Positions 1 through 8,019 of a stretch of 26,262 bases of DNA are shown here, piece after piece; within the stretch, counting starts at the first letter, position 1, and every line of letters begins with the position of its first letter. The notes beneath the pieces were generated by a model. It was not told the origin of the DNA. It saw only the letters and a list, made by a program, of their open reading frames with translations, and searched no databases. This DNA is from Site-B1 sp963722665 (GTDB taxonomy: Bacteria > Bacteroidota > Bacteroidia > Flavobacteriales > Flavobacteriaceae). The stretch is taken from NCBI GenBank assembly GCA_963722665.1, contig CAVRNW010000002.1, positions 1 through 26,262 of the forward strand, given 5' to 3'. The translations under genes were made by a program, and so were the position numbers.

Positions 1-212
1 TCTAAAACATCTCCATTGTTAACATTAATTAAATAATTACCATCAAAATCTGTTGCTGTTCCTGTAGACGTACCCTTAACAATGATATTTACTCCAGGCA
101 GAGGCAAAGAAGATGATTGTTCCGTTACTGTACCAGTTACTGATTTTTGCGCAAATAAGAGCATCGGCGTAAAAAACAAAATAAACAGTAAGCCATTCAA
201 AGTTGTTTTCAT
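1..212 (-). CDS. SusC-like TonB-dependent outer-membrane receptor, N-terminal fragment (runs off the window)
   Basis: The complement starts with ATG at 212-210 and stays open to the window edge (70 full codons). It begins with a signal peptide (MKTTLNGLLFILFF, then an Ala-Gln cleavage region near residue 22). A short CarboxypepD_reg-like domain follows, with the typical pattern V-T-G-T-V, P-L-P-G-V-N-I-I-V-K-G-T, then T-A-T-D-F-D-G-N-Y. This is the plug-proximal N-terminus of SusC/RagA receptors, which import oligosaccharides through the outer membrane together with a SusD lipoprotein. No SusD is visible because only the first 70 residues are present. Its divergent position next to a LacI-type regulator and the maltodextrin operon suggests that it imports maltodextrins. 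That substrate is an inference. Confidence 0.8.
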   Translation of the reverse strand, partial: MKTTLNGLLFILFFTPMLLFAQKSVTGTVTEQSSSLPLPGVNIIVKGTSTGTATDFDGNYLINVNNGDVL

Positions 213-248
213 ACAATAATTTTAAAATTATTTTTTGTTAGTTTTATG

Positions 249-265
249 TTATATTTTCACTTCTC
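249..265 (+). repeat. 17-bp repeat, copy 1 (candidate operator half, SusC side)
   Basis: TTATATTTTCACTTCTC occurs here and again exactly at 1518-1534 ahead of the transporter operon. This copy overlaps the palindrome 255-274. Relative to the downstream gene the two copies lie in opposite orientation, which suits a protein-binding DNA site better than an RNA leader element. Confidence 0.6.
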
Positions 266-274
266 GAAGTTAAA
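255..274. promoter_or_regulatory. Imperfect palindrome, candidate LacI-type operator
   Basis: TTTCACTTCTCGAAGTTAAA has 5-bp arms ACTTC and GAAGT around a 2-nt spacer, plus outer TTT/AAA pairs, with one mismatched pair (C258/T271). It lies 43 nt upstream of the SusC-like start codon and overlaps a weak minus-strand -7 box, a usual place for a repressor. Binding by the adjacent LacI-type protein is inferred. Confidence 0.45.
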
Positions 275-302
275 TGTATGTATATATTGACCATAGCTAT
301 TA

Positions 303-314
303 TGACATATGTCA
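303..314. promoter_or_regulatory. 12-bp perfect palindrome TGACATATGTCA
   Basis: TGACATATGTCA is self-complementary over all 12 bases and sits near the middle of the divergent intergenic region. It could be a dimeric regulator site serving either gene. No second copy was noticed in the window. Confidence 0.35.
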
Positions 315-418
315 CTATAACGTTTTCGTGTTAATAACTTTTTATTGAAATTTGAATATTTTACCTACTTTTTTCGGACTATATCAAAATTAGTTAGTTT
401 TGACCAGTAAATCTAAGA

Positions 419-1461
419 ATGAAGCCTAAAATAACATTAAAGCAAATTGCCAGAGAATTGGGGGTCTCTATTTCAACTGTTTCCAAGGCTTTAAAGGACA
501 GTACTGAAATTAGTGAGGACACCAGGGATATGGTTAAAGCATTTGCTAAATTGTATAATTACAGACCAAACAATATTGCTCTGAGTTTAAAAAACAGAAA
601 GACAAAAACAATTGGGATTATTATACCTGATATTGTTCATCATTTTTTCACCAAAGTTATTAATGGAATTGAAGAAGTTGCAAATAAAAGAGGTTACAAC
701 GTTATTGTGGGACTGTCAAATGAATCCTTTGATAAAGAAGTGCTTAATATGGAAATGCTTGCAAATGGCAGTATTGATGGGTTTATTCTTTCTGTTTCAA
801 AAGAAACTTTATTGCAGCAAGACTACCATCATTTCAAAGAAATATTGGAAGAAGGAATACCAATAGTCATGTTTGACAGAATAGTAGATGAAATAGATTG
901 TGACAAAGTTATAGTTGATGATTTTGAAGGCTCAAAAAAAGCAGTTCAAAAACTCATTTCAAGCGGTTGTAAAAAAATAGCAATTATTTCCACCAAGGAT
1001 TATATCAATGTGGGCAGACTTAGAACCAGAGGTTATTTAGAGGCATTGAACGAAAATAAGATTGAGCCTAAAGGCGAGTTTAGTTTTAAAAGTGGATGAT
1101 AAATTGATATCAGAGGAATATTTAGAGGGAATAGAAGAGAGAAATAAAATCATTATTTGAAAACAATAAAGATATTGATGGTGTTTTTGCTGTAAACGAA
1201 TTGTATGCTATTACTGCAATGAAAGTCGCAAGAAAATTGAATAAGAAAATTCCCGAAGACATTCAAGTTATTGGTTTTACTGATGGTGTCCTGTCCAAAC
1301 ATTCTTATCCTGGTTTAACAACCGTCAGCCAACACGGAAGGGAAGTGGGTAAAAAAGCAGCTGAATTGTTGATAGATAAATTGGAAAATGAAAATTTAGA
1401 AGAAAAATATCAGACTCTGGTCATCAAAACTGAATTGATCGAAAGAGAATCCACAAGATAA
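419..1461 (+). pseudogene. LacI/GalR-family transcriptional regulator, two frameshifts
   Basis: An N-terminal helix-turn-helix (residues about 5-25, TLKQIARELGVSISTVSKAL) is followed by a periplasmic-binding-protein-like sensor domain with the family motif K-T-I-G-I-I-I-P-D. As written, the frame ends at 1099 and resumes in another frame by 1156, running to 1461. Removing one T from 1079-1081 and one A from 1142-1144 gives one continuous protein of 346 aa, normal for the family. The corrected junctions read E-L-V-L-K-V-D-D and E-E-R-I-K-S-L-F-E-N-N. Both breaks are +1 insertions in short homopolymers, so sequence error is likely. The gene lies between SusC and the transporter operon, which fits a maltose/maltodextrin-responsive regulator of both; the effector is not shown. 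Confidence 0.85.
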
Positions 1462-1493
1462 TAATCAATTAATTACTATTTAAATAACTTTTA

Positions 1494-1501
1494 TATCTTT
1501 G
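1494..1501 (+). promoter_or_regulatory. -7 promoter box TATCTTTG of the maltodextrin operon
   Basis: TATCTTTG matches the Bacteroidota primary-sigma -7 consensus TAnnTTTG exactly and lies 92 nt ahead of the transporter start. A -33 TTG is not apparent at the expected distance, which suggests an activator-dependent or weak promoter. Transcription would start near 1508, just before the repeat at 1518-1534. Confidence 0.5.
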
Positions 1502-1517
1502 TGGCTAAATCAAAACT

Positions 1518-1534
1518 TTATATTTTCACTTCTC
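1518..1534 (+). repeat. 17-bp repeat, copy 2 (upstream of the transporter operon)
   Basis: This is an exact copy of TTATATTTTCACTTCTC at 249-265. It lies just downstream of the predicted start site from the box at 1494-1501, a position from which a bound protein could block transcription. Confidence 0.6.
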
Positions 1535-1546
1535 AAAAAGTTTTGA
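1533..1546. promoter_or_regulatory. Perfect inverted repeat TCAAAA-AG-TTTTGA
   Basis: There are 6-bp perfect arms (1533-1538 and 1541-1546) around a 2-nt spacer, overlapping the last two bases of repeat copy 2. The arm-spacer-arm geometry resembles the site at 255-274. TCAAAA also occurs at 1510-1515 and 1563-1568. It is a possible operator for the LacI-type regulator; binding is inferred. Confidence 0.4.
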
Positions 1547-1593
1547 TGAGTTTTATCGCTTGTCAAAATAGTATTAACTAACAATATACTATA

Positions 1594-3126
1594 ATGAAAA
1601 AGCGTACACTAGGTTTCTGGGAAATTTGGAACATGAGTTTCGGTTTCTTAGGGATTCAAATGGGTTTTGCCCTTCAAAATGCAAATGTCAGTCGAATTTT
1701 TCAAACCTTAGGAGCAGAAATAGAAGATATTCCCATTCTATGGGTAGCAGCACCTTTAACAGGTTTGATCGTTCAACCCATCATAGGTTATTTTAGTGAC
1801 AGGACCTGGCATCCCAAATTAGGAAGAAGACGTCCTTATTTCTTGGTAGGGGCTATTTTAGCATCTTTAGCATTATTTATAATGCCTAATTCACCTTTCT
1901 TATGGTTTGCAGCAGGTATGTTATGGATCATGGATGCCTCAATTAATATTTCCATGGAGCCTTTTAGGGCATTTGTAGGGGATAATCTTCCAAATCATCA
2001 AAGAACAAAAGGTTTTGCAATGCAAAGTTTCTTTATAGGAATTGGTGCTTATGTAGCATCTAAGCTTCCTTTGATGCTGACCTATTTTGGAGTGGCAAAT
2101 ACGGCTCCGGAAGGCATTATTCCAAATTCTGTTAAATACTCATTCTATATTGGTGGTTTTGTGTTTTTTGCAGCAGTGTTATGGACAGTCATACGTTCAA
2201 AAGAATACAGTCCGGAAGAAATGAAAGTTTTTGAGGAGGCTGAAAAGAAGGATTTTGATAAAGAGGAGCCAACAGAAGACTGGTACGTGTCAAATGGTAG
2301 ATCTCACTTGAGAAACGGACTTATAGTTTTAATAATAGGACTTGTTTTTAGCTACTTGATCTATAGATATGATCTAAAAAAAGATCTTTACGTCCTAACA
2401 TTGGGACTTTTAAGTTTTGGAGGCATTGCAATGATCATTTCAGGTTTGATGCAAAGAGGCAAAAACTATAAAAGTGGATTTATTACCATTATGAATGACT
2501 TGCAATCTATGCCTAAGGTTATGAAACAATTGGCTTGGGTCCAGTTCTTTTCCTGGTTTGCTTTATTTTCAATGTGGATATACATGACTCCGGCAGTAAC
2601 TGAGCATATCTATGCAACTACAGATACTACTTCTGAGGCATATAATACAGGAGCCAATCAGGTTGGTGAAATGTTTGCGAATTATAATATCATAGCTGCT
2701 GCCGTGGCATTTTTATTACCACTACTCGCAAAAAGGACAAGTAGAAAATTTACTCATTTCTTAGCTTTATGTGCAGGAGGATTAGGGTTGATGTCTATCT
2801 ACTTTATAAGTAATCCAACAACCATAACTTTAGAGTGGTTACCAATGATAGGCGTGGGTATCGCATGGGCAAGTATTTTATCTGTTCCATACGCCATGTT
2901 ATCAGGTGCCTTACCGGCTTCTAAAATGGGATATTATATGGGAGTTTTTAACTTTTTTATAGTTATACCGCAATTGGTTGCAGCCTCAATTTTAGGATTT
3001 ATGGTATCCAAATTTTTTAATAACGAACCAGTATATGCTTTGTTTGTAGGTGGTGTTTCCATGATCTTAGCTGGAATTCTATCCTTACTGGTTAGTGATA
3101 AAATGACAACACAAGTAAATGAATAA
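1594..3126 (+). CDS. MFS sugar transporter, SLC45/GPH-like, probable maltose/H+ symporter
   Basis: This 510-aa polytopic inner-membrane protein has about 12 hydrophobic segments and a hydrophilic central loop around residues 205-240. The loop between helices 2 and 3 carries S-D-R (68-70) and G-R-R-R-P (77-81), the MFS signature in the form shared by SLC45 and plant sucrose carriers. Proteins of this type sit next to maltose phosphorylase in many Bacteroidota and are thought to import maltose into the cytoplasm. It is the first gene of the operon and overlaps pgmB by 8 nt (ATGAATAA). The start is the first ATG after the promoter region and gives a normal N-terminus. The exact substrate (maltose, trehalose or sucrose) is inferred from the neighbours. 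Confidence 0.88.
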   Translation: MKKRTLGFWEIWNMSFGFLGIQMGFALQNANVSRIFQTLGAEIEDIPILWVAAPLTGLIVQPIIGYFSDRTWHPKLGRRRPYFLVGAILASLALFIMPNSPFLWFAAGMLWIMDASINISMEPFRAFVGDNLPNHQRTKGFAMQSFFIGIGAYVASKLPLMLTYFGVANTAPEGIIPNSVKYSFYIGGFVFFAAVLWTVIRSKEYSPEEMKVFEEAEKKDFDKEEPTEDWYVSNGRSHLRNGLIVLIIGLVFSYLIYRYDLKKDLYVLTLGLLSFGGIAMIISGLMQRGKNYKSGFITIMNDLQSMPKVMKQLAWVQFFSWFALFSMWIYMTPAVTEHIYATTDTTSEAYNTGANQVGEMFANYNIIAAAVAFLLPLLAKRTSRKFTHFLALCAGGLGLMSIYFISNPTTITLEWLPMIGVGIAWASILSVPYAMLSGALPASKMGYYMGVFNFFIVIPQLVAASILGFMVSKFFNNEPVYALFVGGVSMILAGILSLLVSDKMTTQVNE

Positions 3127-3775
3127 GAAAGGATTTATATTTGATCTGGATGGTGTTATTGTCGATACGGCAAAGTACCATTTTTTAGCATGGAAGGATT
3201 TAGCCAACAGTATTGGTGTTAATTTTACCCATGAGCAAAATGAACAATTGAAAGGAGTGAGCAGAGTGAAATCACTTGAAAAGATCTTAGCCTGGGGAAA
3301 TAAAACAATTTCTGAAAAGCAGTTTCAGGATTTGATGACTGAAAAAAATGAGGATTATCTGCATTATATCAATAAAATGGATGATTCTGAAATTCTACCT
3401 GATGTGCCGAGAGTTCTGAACTTTTTAAGAAAGAACAACCAACCCATTGCGCTTGGTTCTGCCAGTAAAAATGCTCGTACAATTTTAGCTCAAGTAAATT
3501 TGTTGAATAAATTTGATGCCATTGTGGATGGGACAAATGTATCTAAAGCAAAACCAGACCCTGAAGTATTTTTGATTGCTGCAGATCTTATTAAGGTAAA
3601 TCCAAAACATTGCATTGTTTTTGAAGATTCCCTTGCCGGAATTGAAGCAGCAAATACAGCTAATATGCTTTCCATAGGAATTGGTCATAAAGACATATTG
3701 AAAGAAGCCGATTATATCTTCAATGACTTTACTGAAATAGACACCAACTTTTTAAAAAAACTAATTAATAAATAA
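3119..3775 (+). CDS. pgmB: Beta-phosphoglucomutase (HAD family)
   Basis: This 218-aa cytoplasmic protein converts beta-D-glucose-1-phosphate to glucose-6-phosphate. HAD motif I is F-D-L-D-G-V-I-V-D-T with nucleophile D9 and acid/base D11. The cap domain carries the substrate-specificity segment L-K-G-V-S-R (45-50). Motif II is G-S-A-S-K-N with S114, motif III includes K145 in K-A-K-P-D-P, and motif IV is F-E-D-S with E169 and D170. These are all residues expected for PgmB. It starts inside the transporter gene and its stop codon shares a base with the next start, so translation is probably coupled. Its position directly before GH65 phosphorylase, which makes its substrate, strongly supports the call. 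Confidence 0.93.
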   Translation: MNKKGFIFDLDGVIVDTAKYHFLAWKDLANSIGVNFTHEQNEQLKGVSRVKSLEKILAWGNKTISEKQFQDLMTEKNEDYLHYINKMDDSEILPDVPRVLNFLRKNNQPIALGSASKNARTILAQVNLLNKFDAIVDGTNVSKAKPDPEVFLIAADLIKVNPKHCIVFEDSLAGIEAANTANMLSIGIGHKDILKEADYIFNDFTEIDTNFLKKLINK

Positions 3776-6081
3776 TGAATCAAGATTATATAGTGCCAGA
3801 CAAATGGTCCATTATAGAAGAAGGTTTTGATCCTAAAAATGTAGAAGCTTCTGAGAGCTTGTTTAGTTTGGGGAATGGAGCCATGGGACAACGTGCCAAT
3901 TTCGAAGAACACTATTCTGGAGATACTTTTCAGGGCAGCTACATTGCCGGAGTTTACTATCCGGACAAGACCAGAGTTGGCTGGTGGAAAAATGGTTATC
4001 CTGAGTACTTTGCAAAGGTTTTAAATGCACCAAGTTGGATTGGAATTGATATTAATATAAACAAGGAGCAACTCGATTTATTCACTTGTAAAAAAGTGAA
4101 AAACTTCAGAAGGGAACTGAACATGAAAGAAGGTTGGTTGTCTCGAAGTTTCAAGGTTACACTTCAAAATAATATCGAAATACAAGTGGAAGCAAAACGC
4201 TTTTTAAGCTTGGATTTAGATGAAGTTGGAGCTATTGAATATTCAATAACACCTTTAAATTCTGATGCAAACCTTGTTATCACACCTTACATTGATGCTG
4301 GAATTAAAAACGAAGATTCCAATTGGGATGATAAATTCTGGAATATTTCAAATTTGGTAGTCGAAAATAACCAGGCATTTATAGAAGCGCAAACTATGAA
4401 AACCAATTTTCATACATGCACGTTTATGCAATCGGAGTGCTTTGTGAATAATCAAAATGCTGGATTACAGCCACAAGTTATAAAGACTGATAACAAAATC
4501 AGTTTTATATATAAATTATCAATCAAACAACAAGAAACATTTACTATTCAAAAGTTTGGAGGCTACACAGCTGGCAGAAATCATAATAGAACCGAATTAA
4601 TTCAGGCAGCAAAAAATGTTTTAAGCGAAGCTGCTGATTTAGGTTTTGATGAGTTGCTGAATAAACAAAAGCAAGCTTGGGCTAAAATCTGGCAAATGGC
4701 TGATATTACCATTGAAGGTGATGTCAAGGCGCAGCAAGCAATTAGATTTAATATCTTTCAATTAAACCAAACGTATCTTGGTACAGATGCTCGTTTGAAT
4801 ATTGGACCTAAAGGATTTACAGGTGAAAAATATGGAGGTAGTACCTATTGGGATACGGAGGCATATTGCATTCCGTTTTACATGGCAACCAAGGACCAAC
4901 ATGTAGCTAGAGCTTTGTTAGAATATCGTTACAATCATTTGGGGAAAGCCATTGAAAATGCGGAAAAACTGGGCTTCACCAATGGAGCAGCCTTGTATCC
5001 AATGGTGACTATGAATGGTGAAGAATGCCACAACGAATGGGAAATCACCTTTGAGGAAATCCACAGAAACGGTGCCATTGCTTTCGCGGTTTATAACTAT
5101 TATAGATTCACCGGAGATTACAGTTACATTCCAGAAAAAGGTTTGGAAGTGCTTATCGGAATTGCTCGTTTTTGGCATCAAAGAGCTAATTTTTCAAAAG
5201 AAAAAAACAAGTATGTCATCCTTGGTGTAACAGGACCAAACGAATACGAAAATAATGTCAATAACAATTGGTATACGAATTACATTGCTAAATGGTGTAT
5301 AGATTATACTGCTGAAAATATTGATAAAGTTAAAGCTGAATATAATTCTGATTATACCAGAATAATGAATAAAGTAAAGTTATCTGAAGCTGAAATTTCC
5401 GAGTGGAAAAAAGTAGCAGATAATATGTATTTCCCTTATTCTGAAGATCATAGCGTGTTCTTGCAACAGGACGGATTTTTAGATAAAGAGTTGATTACAG
5501 TTGCAGATTTAGACAAAACACAACGACCGATCAATCAAAAATGGTCCTGGGACAGAATTCTACGTTCTCCTTATATAAAACAGGCAGATGTTCTTCAAGG
5601 ATTCTACTTTTTTGAAGATCATTTCACAAAAGATGAACTAAAACGTCATTTTGATTTTTATGAACCTTTTACCGTACATGAAAGTTCCTTGTCACCTTGT
5701 GTTCATAGTATTCAAGCTTCAAAATTGGGTCAGTTGGAACAGGCATATAAATTCTATTTAAGAACTTCTCGCCTGGATCTGGATGATTATAATCATGAGG
5801 TACATGAAGGCTTGCATATCACGTCTATGGCTGGAACATGGATGAGCATTGTTGAAGGATTTGGAGGAATGAGAATTAAAAAAGATATGTTATCATTTAA
5901 TCCTCAAATTCCAAAGGAATGGAAATCCTATTCATTCAAAGTGAATTTCAGACATCAAATTTTAAAGGTAAATGTTAGTGAAAAAGAGACTTATTTTGAA
6001 CTCGATGGTAAAAAAGATTTAAAAATCTTGGTTAATGATAACGTAGTACAAATTAAACCGAATAATCTAGTGAAAGTATAA
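3775..6081 (+). CDS. GH65 family phosphorylase, probable maltose phosphorylase
   Basis: This 768-aa cytoplasmic enzyme without a signal peptide has the usual length for GH65. An N-terminal beta-sandwich (to about residue 270) is followed by the (alpha/alpha)6 catalytic barrel. The catalytic segment G-V-T-G-P-N-E-Y-E-N-N-V-N-N-N-W-Y-T-N matches maltose phosphorylases. By homology to L. brevis maltose phosphorylase, E490 is the general acid. The segment G-E-K-Y-G-G-S-T-Y-W-D-T-E and the H-E-S-S-L-S-P motif for phosphate binding are also present. The reaction is maltose + phosphate to glucose + beta-glucose-1-phosphate. Trehalose or kojibiose phosphorylase are alternatives within GH65, but the amylase neighbours favour maltose. 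The start overlaps the pgmB stop by one base. Confidence 0.9.
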   Translation: MNQDYIVPDKWSIIEEGFDPKNVEASESLFSLGNGAMGQRANFEEHYSGDTFQGSYIAGVYYPDKTRVGWWKNGYPEYFAKVLNAPSWIGIDININKEQLDLFTCKKVKNFRRELNMKEGWLSRSFKVTLQNNIEIQVEAKRFLSLDLDEVGAIEYSITPLNSDANLVITPYIDAGIKNEDSNWDDKFWNISNLVVENNQAFIEAQTMKTNFHTCTFMQSECFVNNQNAGLQPQVIKTDNKISFIYKLSIKQQETFTIQKFGGYTAGRNHNRTELIQAAKNVLSEAADLGFDELLNKQKQAWAKIWQMADITIEGDVKAQQAIRFNIFQLNQTYLGTDARLNIGPKGFTGEKYGGSTYWDTEAYCIPFYMATKDQHVARALLEYRYNHLGKAIENAEKLGFTNGAALYPMVTMNGEECHNEWEITFEEIHRNGAIAFAVYNYYRFTGDYSYIPEKGLEVLIGIARFWHQRANFSKEKNKYVILGVTGPNEYENNVNNNWYTNYIAKWCIDYTAENIDKVKAEYNSDYTRIMNKVKLSEAEISEWKKVADNMYFPYSEDHSVFLQQDGFLDKELITVADLDKTQRPINQKWSWDRILRSPYIKQADVLQGFYFFEDHFTKDELKRHFDFYEPFTVHESSLSPCVHSIQASKLGQLEQAYKFYLRTSRLDLDDYNHEVHEGLHITSMAGTWMSIVEGFGGMRIKKDMLSFNPQIPKEWKSYSFKVNFRHQILKVNVSEKETYFELDGKKDLKILVNDNVVQIKPNNLVKV

Positions 6082-6086
6082 AGGTC

Positions 6087-8019
6087 ATGAAACTAACAAT
6101 TAAATTTTTATTATGCTGTTTACTTATTAACTTAAGTGCCTGCAATAAAAGTGAAAGTAAATTGAATCAAAATGATACCATGGTAATGAAAGATTCTTAT
6201 TTAGAAAGGGTTGAACCACCAAACTGGTGGATTGGGTTCAAAGACAATAGCCTTCAATTATTGGTAAATCATGAGAACATTGGAGAATACAAGCCTGAGA
6301 TAAATTATCAAGGAGTTTCTATATCAAATGTCAATAGAGCCAGAAGCCTTAATTACCTTTTCATTGATCTGAAAATAGATGAGAACACTAAACCAGGTAA
6401 GTTTGATATTGTTTTTAAAAATGAAAATGATGAAGAAAAAACTCATACGTATGAGTTAAAGGACAGAATTAAACCATCTGATGACTATTTAGGATTCGAT
6501 AGTTCTGATGTCATTTATTTAATTACACCGGATAGGTTTGCAAATGGAGATGAGTCTAATGATATTGTCGATGGACTTAAGGAAACTAAAATAGACCGAG
6601 AAAATGATTATGCCAGACATGGCGGAGACATTAAAGGAATTACAGATCATTTAGACTATATACTGGAAATGGGTTTTACTTCCATTTGGCCAACTCCTCT
6701 TTTGATTAATGATATGCCAAGATCATCTTATCATGGTTATGCCATGACAGATTTTTATGAGGTTGACCCTCGCTTTGGAACTTTAGATGAATATATAGAT
6801 CTGTCGCAAAAAGCCAAAGAAAAAGGAATTAAGCTTATTATGGATCAGGTTGCCAATCATTGTGGATTGGAGCACTGGTGGATGAAAGATCTGCCTTTTG
6901 ATGATTGGGTGAATAATCAAAAAAATTACGAAGACAATATAGATAATTGGAATTGGGAATCAAATATTGGTTCTAATCACAGGCGAACCAGCAATCAGGA
7001 TATCTATGCATCTATAAAAGACAATGAAGAAATGACAGATGGTTGGTTTGTTTCCGGGATGCCGGATCTTAACCAGCGAAATCCATACATGGCTAAATAT
7101 ATTATTCAAAACAGTTTGTGGTGGATTCAAACATTAGATTTAGGTGGAATTCGACAGGATACCTATCCTTATTCAGATAAAAATTTTATGTCAGAATGGG
7201 CAGGAACTATCATGAACGAATATCCTAATTTTTCAATTGTTGGAGAAGAATGGACTTTAAATCCGCTTTTAGTTGCTTATTGGCAAACCGGAAATAATAA
7301 CTTGGACGGATATGAATCAAATTTAAAATCACCTATGGATTTTCCTATGCAGAGGAAAATTATTGAAGGACTAACAGAAGAGGAATCCTGGGATAAGGGA
7401 CTTGTGAAAATGTATGAAGGACTGGCAAATGATTTTATTTATCCAAATCCAAAAGACATTATGATCTTTCCTGATAATCATGATATGAGCAGGATTTATA
7501 CCCAGCTGAGTGAAGACCTCACTACCACAAAAATGGCTGTCGGTTATATATTGGCTTTGCCAAGAATTCCTCAAATATATTATGGTACTGAGGTGTTAAT
7601 TAGCGATAGTGCAAACCCGGGTGATCATGGATTAATAAGAACTGATTTTCCTGGAGGATGGCCTGGAGATAAAATAAATGGGTTTACTGGCGAAGGATTA
7701 TCTGACGATCAAAAAGACATGCAATCCTTCTTAAAAAAAGTATTGAATTATAGAAAGGATAGCAAAGCAATCCATGAAGGAAAAACAATCCATTTTGCAC
7801 CATTTGAGGATACTTATATTCTGTTTAGAGTTTTAAAAGATGAAATAGTTGTTGTCATGATCAATAAAAATGAGAGTCCTGTTACAATTGATCTGAAACG
7901 ACATGCTGAAATTGGATTAGAAGGAGAACGTTGAGAAACGTAGTAACTGATGAGTCATTGTTTGGGACGACTCTATGACGTTTGAAAATAAAGGTATTAC
8001 CATATTGACAACTAAATAG
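6087..8019 (+). CDS. GH13 alpha-glucan hydrolase lipoprotein, SusA/cyclomaltodextrinase-like; C-terminus frameshifted
   Basis: A lipoprotein signal peptide (L-S-A-C, Cys20) leads into a Cyclo-malto-dextrinase N-terminal domain (about residues 35-130, with E-P-P-N-W-W-I-G), as in Bacteroidota SusA/neopullulanase proteins, and then the GH13 barrel. The catalytic residues are visible: nucleophile D358 (G-G-I-R-Q-D-T), acid/base E387 (V-G-E-E-W) and D466 (D-N-H-D-M-S-R). The uninterrupted frame stops at 7934 after 615 aa. Adding one T near 7930-7932 and one G near 7964-7966 extends it to 8019 (644 aa), with a normal beta-rich end (S-M-T-F-E-N-K-G-I-T-I-L-T-T-K). The catalytic domain is complete either way. 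It begins 5 nt after GH65, and the repaired stop directly abuts the next ATG. Confidence 0.88.

Larger units (their letters stand above)
213..418. promoter_or_regulatory. Divergent control region between the SusC-like gene and the LacI-type regulator
   Basis: This is 206 bp without a gene, between two divergent starts. It contains an imperfect 20-bp palindrome at 255-274, a 12-bp perfect palindrome at 303-314, and a 17-bp sequence (249-265) found again before the transporter operon. A TAGTTTTG at 395-402 fits the Bacteroidota -7 consensus TAnnTTTG for the regulator, but no TTG lies at the right distance upstream and it sits only about 17 nt before the start. A TACATTTA on the minus strand (278-271) is a near-match for the SusC promoter. 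The promoter calls are tentative; the palindromes are directly visible. Confidence 0.5.

Noticed and set aside
384..391. Minus-strand TAATTTTG as a -7 promoter box for the SusC-like gene
   Set aside because: It would leave a leader of about 170 nt, sits almost at the regulator's start, and no CAA (the -33 TTG) lies at the right distance on the plus strand.
4918..5230. Open frames on both strands within the GH65 gene
   Set aside because: They overlap the catalytic core of an intact, well-recognised gene in other frames and have no features of their own.
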